48,845 bases of DNA, taken from positions 1 to 48,845 of the forward strand of contig JBDTVS010000036.1 of NCBI GenBank assembly GCA_040007095.1, written 5' to 3'. The DNA comes from JBDTVS01 sp040007095. Lineage in GTDB: Bacteria > Acidobacteriota > Vicinamibacteria > Vicinamibacterales > CAVVIG01. A program made the translations under genes and the position numbers. The notes under the pieces were generated by a model that was given only the letters and a program-made list of their open reading frames with translations, did not search any database and was not told the DNA's origin. This document shows, piece after piece, positions 44,491 through 48,845 of this stretch; position 1 is the stretch's first letter; each line of letters starts with the position of its first letter.

Positions 44491-44841
44491 TCACGCCACC
44501 GCAGACCTGATCGCGGCCAATAGAGTCCGTGGTGACATCTGCGTGACAGGTATCCGGTGAAATTCCAAGAAGTGCGCCTCGTGCCCGTCATCGGTCACCA
44601 CGAACATCTTCAGATCCGGATTCTCGAAGAGCAGCTGTTGGTGCGACGACGCCTGCTTCGGGGTCTGTTCCGTCAGGATGACCACGTCGGGCGCGGAGCG
44701 CCTGACCGCTGTGAAGAGATCCCTGTCGTTGCTGGTGTCGATGAGCTGCATGTCGGACTGAAGCTTCACAGCGCCCTCGATGATGTCGCGTAACACGCGC
44801 GGCATCGCGTCCACCACAATGCGAATTCGTTTCGACCCCAA
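44491..44841 (-). CDS. degenerate receiver-like protein
   Basis: A protein of about 116 residues with the alternating pattern of a response-regulator receiver: KRIRIVVDAMPRVLRDIIEG, PDVVILTEQTP, LKMFVVTDDG and a closing LLAAIRSAV. The phosphoacceptor position is Thr in VVILTE instead of Asp, and only one acidic residue remains in the first loop, so phosphorylation is unlikely. There is no output domain. The start is uncertain: TTG 44841 precedes the first strand and no ATG is near. It sits between the LuxR-type regulator and the first accessory gene of the eCIS and may act as a protein-interaction regulator. Confidence 0.6.
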   Translation of the reverse strand: MGSKRIRIVVDAMPRVLRDIIEGAVKLQSDMQLIDTSNDRDLFTAVRRSAPDVVILTEQTPKQASSHQQLLFENPDLKMFVVTDDGHEAHFLEFHRIPVTQMSPRTLLAAIRSAVA

Positions 44842-45188
44842 ATTCGTCGCACGCAATTCAAGAGGGATTATGAGAGTGGAGATCGCTGCTTTGGAATGGA
44901 CACAGCGATTCAAATGTGGCCCAGATGAGGGTCTGGACCGTCCGCAACGCGTGACGCCGCCCGGCCGCCGGAACTTCCGTATCCGGCCCGCCGCCAACGA
45001 GCAATTCACATCCGCGAAAGGCCCAGCCGAGGTTTCGAGCCGTGGTGTAGGTAGAAGGGTCTGGATCGATCTAGACCTGAAGACCCTGTCCAGGACCAAC
45101 CTGCCGATCTAGGCCGGTATGCCAACCGTAAGGACTGCCGCTGACCGCGGGGCACCGACGGCAAACACGACTGACGCGTAGACCTGGG
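44842..45188. other. 347-bp spacer between regulator genes
   Basis: No convincing gene was seen on either strand. The minus-strand frame of the downstream receiver-like gene stays open to about 45099 but has no domain content there. It may hold the promoter of the structural operon; no clear -35/-10 pair stands out. Confidence 0.4.
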
Positions 45189-45842
45189 TCAATCGCCGCT
45201 CGCCATCTCCAGCTCGCGCAGAGAGCTGCGCCACCGGCCTACTTCACACCGCCGGTGGACATTCAGCTTCTCGAGCAGGTTGTGGACATGGTTCTTGACC
45301 GTGGCGACCTCGATACCGAGATGCGTCGCGATCTCCTTGTTCGAGAGGTCCTGTTCGAGGAACTGAACGATCTGGCGCTCGCGACCGGTCAAACGCCCCG
45401 CCGGTGCGGCGGCGTTTCTGGCGGCCGCAAGGGCCGCCACTCTTCGCACCAGGCTGCCAGCAACCTTTGGCGAGCAATGTAGCTCACCGCGGCCGGCGCT
45501 CTCGACGGCGGCCACGAGATCATCCAGCGAACCATCCCGGCTCACGTATCCGGCCACGCCGGCCTCCATCCACGACAAGACGTCCTGTTCAAGATCCGGC
45601 ACACCGAGCGCGACGATCGGAACATCGGAAATCAACTGCTTCAGATCGTAAATGACGCGCTTGCTCTCGGGAGTGGCCAGATCCAGGAGGACGACGTTCG
45701 CATCACGCTGGGCAGCGCGTTGGACGGTCTGGTCGCGATCGGCCGTTGCACCAACGACGTTGAAGCCGGGGCGCTGTGCGAGCAGCAGTGCCAGACCGTC
45801 GCGATACAAGCGATTGGCGGCGACAATCAGCACACGAGTCAT
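45189..45842 (-). CDS. NarL/LuxR-type response regulator of the eCIS locus
   Basis: A 217-residue protein: receiver 1-120, LuxR-type helix-turn-helix about 148-200 (GRLTGRERQIVQFLEQ, NKEIATHLGIEVATVKNHVH). The phosphoacceptor Asp is present in VVLLDLATP, but the acidic pair after the first strand is missing (VLIVAANRL) and the conserved Lys near the end of strand 5 is replaced (GYVSRDGS). Activity may therefore not depend on classical phosphorylation. The ATG at 45842 has AAGG upstream; a GTG two codons earlier is an alternative. First gene of the eCIS block, likely its transcriptional regulator. Confidence 0.8.
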   Translation of the reverse strand: MTRVLIVAANRLYRDGLALLLAQRPGFNVVGATADRDQTVQRAAQRDANVVLLDLATPESKRVIYDLKQLISDVPIVALGVPDLEQDVLSWMEAGVAGYVSRDGSLDDLVAAVESAGRGELHCSPKVAGSLVRRVAALAAARNAAAPAGRLTGRERQIVQFLEQDLSNKEIATHLGIEVATVKNHVHNLLEKLNVHRRCEVGRWRSSLRELEMASGD

Positions 45843-45997
45843 GGGCACCAGCCTTCAAGCTGTCGAGACGGAGTACTCCGAACAAACGAAGCAAGAGCTG
45901 TGGTGACGAACGGGACGGCAACAATTCGCCGACAACGCAGGCCGGCAAGTCGATGAATTGCATAGGCTGCCTGCGAGCGGGTGAGAACGCAAGCAAA

Positions 45998-46022
45998 TTG
46001 TTAAGGGGTGTCAAGTTGTTAA
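45998..46022 (-). promoter_or_regulatory. candidate promoter/operator upstream of the eCIS regulator
   Basis: On the minus strand two TTAACAA boxes (46016-46022 and 45998-46004) are 18 bp apart and flank a TTGACA hexamer (46009-46014). The spacing would put both boxes on one DNA face after about two turns. The expected -10 region near 45986-45991 reads TGCGTT, a poor match. Otherwise the 45843-46137 interval holds no recognised gene. Confidence 0.3.
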
Positions 46023-46137
46023 CGCCTCCGTCGTGAAGCGAGCGCGAGTTCGGTGACGGGTTTGCCGAACGATTTGTGGGGTCAGTCCGAGCCGAGTGTC
46101 GGGCGCGTATGTTGCCACTGAGCGAAAGGCACTGCTC

Positions 46138-46571
46138 GATCGGCGTGAGCGACCGTCAGGGCGATTACAATCGCCCGATGGAGGGCCACGAGTGGAAGCG
46201 GCGCGGCGAGCGGCTCGTGCGCGTGAGCGGGCTGCCGTACACCATCGTGCGCCCGGCTGGTTCGACGACAGCAAGCCAGACGAGCATCGGTTCGTCCTGC
46301 TGCAGGGGGATGGCCGCCATGCCGGCGATCCCAGCGATGGGGTCATCGCGTGTCGCCAGATCGCCGAGGCTTTGGTTGCCAGCCTCACGCCTGATGGCGC
46401 GTTGCGCAAGAGGTCGAACTCGTCGCCACGCACGGGCTCGCGCAGCACGACCTCGAGGCGCTGTTCGCTCGGCTCGATGCGGATTCCGCCGGGTGCGCTG
46501 GACGCGGTTCACGATCTGCCGAACATGCCGTTACAGGAGGAGCCGCCGCGGGTACGACACGACGTAAAGAC
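46138..46571 (+). pseudogene. NmrA-like NAD(P)-binding (SDR) protein, C-terminal remnant
   Basis: Plus-strand frames give GVSDRQGDYNRPMEGHEWKR and LVRVSGLPYTIVRP, then after a frameshift GWFDDSKPDEHRFVLLQGD, GRHAGDPSDGVIACRQIAEA and LVASLTPDGALRK, and after another shift pieces of the C-terminus (DAVHDLPNMPL). This is the typical second half of an atypical SDR/NmrA oxidoreductase. The N-terminal Rossmann GxxGxxG part is absent. It is a dead gene near the right island end. Confidence 0.65.
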
Positions 46572-46577
46572 GGACCC

Positions 46578-46905
46578 GTGCCGCCGATCCTGCCACCGCA
46601 GGGTGGTTTCCTGTTTCGCGATCGCACGAAGTTCCAGGCGTCGTTCGCCGCTGATGTGAGTGCGAATGCCGCGGCGTTCATGACGGATTCCCAGGTGCCG
46701 TGGGGTGTCGCGGTCCACGGAAGACCGGATGATCCCCCAGACGCGCAGCGCGCGAGGTCGAAGCGCGCCGGTTCGGCCGTCGTCGAGGTGGCGGGCAGTC
46801 ACGCCGTCTACGTGTCGCAGCCGCAATTGGTCGCGAACCTGATGGAGCAGTGCGCGGAAGGCGTGCAGGCGATGCCCGCACGCTCGATTTCATGGGCCAC
46901 GACGA
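46578..46905 (+). pseudogene. alpha/beta hydrolase, internally deleted remnant
   Basis: The frame reads PPQGGFLFRDRTKFQASFAA, DVSANAAAFMTDSQVPWGVA and later SKRAGSAVVEVAGSHAVYVS then QPQLVANLMEQCA. These pieces match the lid and the catalytic-His end (VVEVAGSHAVY) of an alpha/beta hydrolase common in soil bacteria. The part between PWGV and SKRAGS is shortened, the nucleophile half is missing, and no normal stop follows. Confidence 0.6.
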
Positions 46906-47372
46906 AGACTGACGTTGCGCGAAAGTCTACTGAGTCGCGTCTCTCGACCGCAGGATGGCTCCCACACCGGCCGACGAAATTGATCGTCAGCGACATTGTG
47001 GTGAACCACTCGTCCGGTCGCAATCGGCGCGACGAACGCCATCCCGCTCACCGAGTCCGCCACGTCGCACAGAATGCGGCCATGCTGGGTGCTATCTGGG
47101 TTGCGGATGTGCGGCAGGATATCGAGTTCGCGAGCGGAGGTGACGGGAACAGGCGTCGAAGCAGTGACGGGCATCCCCAGGTCTTCGGAGAATCGCCTTC
47201 AGGTTGACGGCATGGCCGACGCGGTCATGAAAACGGTTGTCGTTGGTTGTCGTTCATCGGCACTTTCGCCTGCCTTTAACGACTAGAAAACTTGCGAGCA
47301 CTTCAAAAAAAGGGCACCGCTAACTCTGCAGTGTGGTGGTCGACGCGTCATTTCGTCGATTTATCTAGCAAT
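46906..47372. other. no intact gene; debris next to the right island end
   Basis: No recognisable coding sequence. A minus-strand stretch at 46990-47174 keeps an open frame (ELDILPHIRNPDSTQHGRIL) that could be a fragment of a gene, but I cannot place it. The last 100 bases are AT-richer than the rest of the window and contain one copy of the 11-bp GGGCACCGCTA repeat. Confidence 0.4.
47312..47322. repeat. GGGCACCGCTA, third copy of the end-proximal repeat
   Basis: Same 11-mer as the tandem pair at 201-223, located 50 bp inside the right att-like repeat. Follows an A-rich run. Possible recombinase arm site; unproved. Confidence 0.3.
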
Positions 47373-47420
47373 TTTGGAGGCGCCGCCCGGATTTGAACCG
47401 GGGGTGGAGGTTTTGCAGAC
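47373..47420 (-). repeat. right 48-bp direct repeat: tRNA-Cys(GCA) 3' fragment, attachment-site-like
   Basis: Identical over 48 bp to 60-107 and in the same orientation. The sequence upstream on the minus strand (TTAGACAACCCGGCCCTGTC) does not form the 5' half of a tRNA-Cys, so this copy is also partial. It marks the right boundary of a 47.3-kb segment and probably the junction with another integrated element further right. Confidence 0.85.
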
Positions 47421-47605
47421 AGGGCCGGGTTGTCTAACTTGTTGACTCGTCTTGCTTTCTGGTACGCCCTGCTCCCCTGCTATCCCTGGTATTTGGGCGT
47501 TATTGTTCCCAAGTTGTTCCCACGTTCCTCGACGGAGCAATGGTGTGATCTGTTGCTCGCTCCTCGACAATGAGACGGTCGGCGTCAACACACACAGGCG
47601 GCGGC

Positions 47606-48025
47606 TCATGAGTGCCACGGATCGACGACCGGCACATCGAGCCCCTCGAAATGGCGCGCGTTGCGTGTCGCAATCGTCGCACGGCGCGACTGTGCGATCC
47701 CAGCGATGAGGGTGTCCCGCAGATCGACGGGACGACCCGATCGCTGGCGATCGGCAGCCAGTTGAGCCGCGGTCGCCGCGGCCATCTCGTCGAGGGCGAG
47801 TATGCGATTCGAGAGATCGTCGGTCAGCACCCGCTCGAACGCGCGTTCGAGGCCGCTGCGGCGACGTCCTTTGGGCAGGAGCGCCAGGCCGAAGCGAGCC
47901 TCGAACACGGTGATACTGGTCAGCCACACGGAATCGGCGGGCTGACGATCCAGCCACGCGACAACCACGCTCTCTGGGTTCGTTCGCATCAATGCGGAGA
48001 GCACGTTCGTGTCGAGCACGATCAC
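47606..48025 (-). CDS. PIN-domain toxin (VapC/FitB-like)
   Basis: A 139-residue PIN-domain ribonuclease: MIVLDTNVLSALMR at the start (first catalytic Asp), E43 in TVFEARFG, RPVDLRDTLIAG with the central Asp pair and ATRNARHFEG with the last acidic/neighbour positions, then LDVPVVDPW. FitB/VapC toxins cleave RNA, often tRNA. The start codon is GTG and overlaps the antitoxin stop (GTGA). It lies outside the att-like repeat, in the right flank. Confidence 0.88.
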   Translation of the reverse strand: MIVLDTNVLSALMRTNPESVVVAWLDRQPADSVWLTSITVFEARFGLALLPKGRRRSGLERAFERVLTDDLSNRILALDEMAAATAAQLAADRQRSGRPVDLRDTLIAGIAQSRRATIATRNARHFEGLDVPVVDPWHS

Positions 48026-48270
48026 GCATCGAACTCCGCGGCAGTCGCGGTGACACCGCGCAGTTCAGGTAGATCGCAGCTGAGCCCAGAGCCACGAAAA
48101 CGTTGGGCGATTCGACTGCCCAACTTCTGCGCTCGCTCGGAACGTTCCTGCACCGCGGTGCGGAGGATATGCCGCACTTCATCTTCCATGCTCCGCGCGT
48201 TCCGCTTCGCCCGTTGCTTCAGCTTGCTCGCGACGTCTTCTTCCAAATTGCGGACCACGAACTGAGCCAT
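48022..48270 (-). CDS. FitA/VapB-like ribbon-helix-helix antitoxin
   Basis: An 82-residue protein. The N-terminus MAQFVVRNLEEDVASKLKQR then NARSMEDEVRHILRTAV is the FitA-type Arc/MetJ ribbon-helix-helix DNA-binding domain, and the C-terminal tail (from SGLSCDLPELRG) should bind the PIN toxin. The ATG at 48270 has AGGAGG six bases upstream; an in-frame ATG six codons earlier lies before that site. It neutralises the toxin and represses the operon from the palindrome upstream. Confidence 0.88.
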   Translation of the reverse strand: MAQFVVRNLEEDVASKLKQRAKRNARSMEDEVRHILRTAVQERSERAQKLGSRIAQRFRGSGLSCDLPELRGVTATAAEFDA

Positions 48271-48288
48271 GCGGGCCTCCTGCTGCAT

Positions 48289-48302
48289 GATATCATGATA
48301 TC
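48289..48302. promoter_or_regulatory. palindromic operator of the toxin-antitoxin operon
   Basis: GATATCATGATATC is a perfect 14-bp palindrome 18 bp upstream of the antitoxin start. Position and symmetry fit a FitA-type dimer binding site overlapping the promoter. Confidence 0.6.
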
Positions 48303-48624
48303 GTAGCGGCTAGTCCGGCAGGGCACTCCGCCCTGCGTCGTCGTGGTCGCCGAAGGTCAGCCGGCTGGGACGACGGCACGTCGGTGTTCAATCCCTCTAC
48401 CTGATGATCCTCAGCAACGGCTCGCCCGTTGGCACGCCGTAGGTGTGCTCGGTGGCGTGGCACGCCGCGCCCCCCAGGACCTCTCGCACTTGCAGCGGCG
48501 TCGGCGGGAGCGATGATCGGCGCGTGAGGGCGGCGAATCCGCACTTTGAGCCGCCCCGTAGCCGTCGGTGAAACCGACGTCGACCGACCGATCCCTCGCC
48601 ACCAGGATGTTTCTCGTGGCTTGC
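48303..48624. other. no gene recognised; one strong hairpin
   Basis: GCAGGGC-ACTCC-GCCCTGC at 48318-48336 forms a perfect 7-bp stem with a 5-base loop, without a U tract. It could end transcription of the minus-strand gene at the window edge or be incidental. No coding motif was found in the rest. Confidence 0.4.
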
Positions 48625-48845
48625 TCAGAATTGAACGCTCACGGTCGGAACCCGGGTCGATGGCCGTGAGTTCAGCGTCAGAACGTATTCGTTTGGTGCC
48701 TGGCCGGGAGCGATCGCGTCGGCGACAATTGCCCCCGCTGGAGGAATCGGGACACCCAAGCGCGTTGCGTCACCCAGAGTGCAGTCGATCCGTTGAAGAG
48801 GACGAGGTTGCCGTCGCTCTGGTAGATCAACTGAAAACGGCCGTC
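48625..48845 (-). CDS. 3' end of a bulb-type (mannose-binding-like) lectin protein, partial
   Basis: At the window edge the minus strand encodes GRFQLIYQSDGNLVLFNGST then ALWVT, the B-lectin repeat pattern (QxDGNLVLY). In that frame it runs on to a low-similarity tail; another frame gives GVPIPPAGAIVADAIAPGQA..VPTVSVQF and a stop at 48625, so a frameshift is possible. The start is outside the window. It may be a cell-surface or secreted carbohydrate-binding protein or a pseudogene. Confidence 0.45.
   Translation of the reverse strand, partial: RPFSVDLPERRQPRPLQRIDCTLGDATRLGVPIPPAGAIVADAIAPGQAPNEYVLTLNSRPSTRVPTVSVQF

Noticed and set aside
47361..48182. A minus-strand frame running through the tRNA-Cys fragment and antisense or overlapping to the PIN toxin gene
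   Set aside because: Its end is a spurious translation of the tRNA fragment (the same peptide appears from the left copy), and the PIN toxin frame is clearly the real one.

Overview
High-GC bacterial DNA carrying a near-complete extracellular contractile injection system (eCIS; Afp/PVC/MAC-like phage-tail-derived particle) inside what looks like a tRNA-Cys-associated genomic island. There is no rRNA or housekeeping gene to fix the taxon. The gene families (three-sheath eCIS, LodAB-like oxidase, nSTAND-WD40 protein, a decayed rve-type transposase of a kind common in soil bacteria) fit an Acidobacteriota-like or other soil/sediment Gram-negative, but that is inference.

Layout. (1) 1-1974: a 48-bp tRNA-Cys 3' fragment (60-107) and decayed genes (WD40 repeat protein, rve transposase). 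(2) 1975-8817, minus strand: an accessory operon running LodA-like quinone-cofactor amino-acid oxidase, LodB-like flavoprotein, unknown protein, seven-repeat PLL-type lectin, and a lysozyme-like/NlpC-like peptidoglycan hydrolase. (3) 9222-14263, plus strand: a translationally coupled pair, SIR2-like-TIR protein and nSTAND NTPase-WD40 protein, probably a defence or signalling module. (4) 14436-15446: an IS630-family element with a frameshifted transposase. (5) 15486-45842, minus strand: the eCIS. In transcription order it encodes a LuxR-type regulator, a receiver-like protein, two accessory proteins, two sheaths, a tube, a tail-assembly protein, a DUF6760-like protein, a third giant sheath, a second tube, a DUF4255 cap, an AAA+ ATPase, two small or unusual proteins, a LysM hub, spike parts D and V, an unknown protein, gp25, two baseplate-J proteins, gpI, an Ig-repeat fibre, a 1289-residue toxin-like cargo and a putative immunity protein. 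(6) 46138-47372: pseudogene debris. (7) 47373-47420: the second copy of the tRNA-Cys fragment. (8) Beyond it, a FitAB/VapBC-type toxin-antitoxin pair and the 3' end of a lectin-like gene.

How it fits together. The structural genes are packed with 2-6 bp gaps or ATGA/GTGA overlaps, as expected for one long operon. The cargo-like protein at its end shares an LxxIQxxxGNxxAAxVxEA-like motif with a 100-residue protein encoded inside the structural operon, which suggests a common docking or loading element. The LodAB-lectin-hydrolase operon may supply further antibacterial activities, although nothing in the sequence proves a physical link to the particle. Both tRNA-Cys fragments lack the 5' half of the tRNA, so the island probably sits in a tandem stack of elements whose intact tRNA lies to the right of the window.
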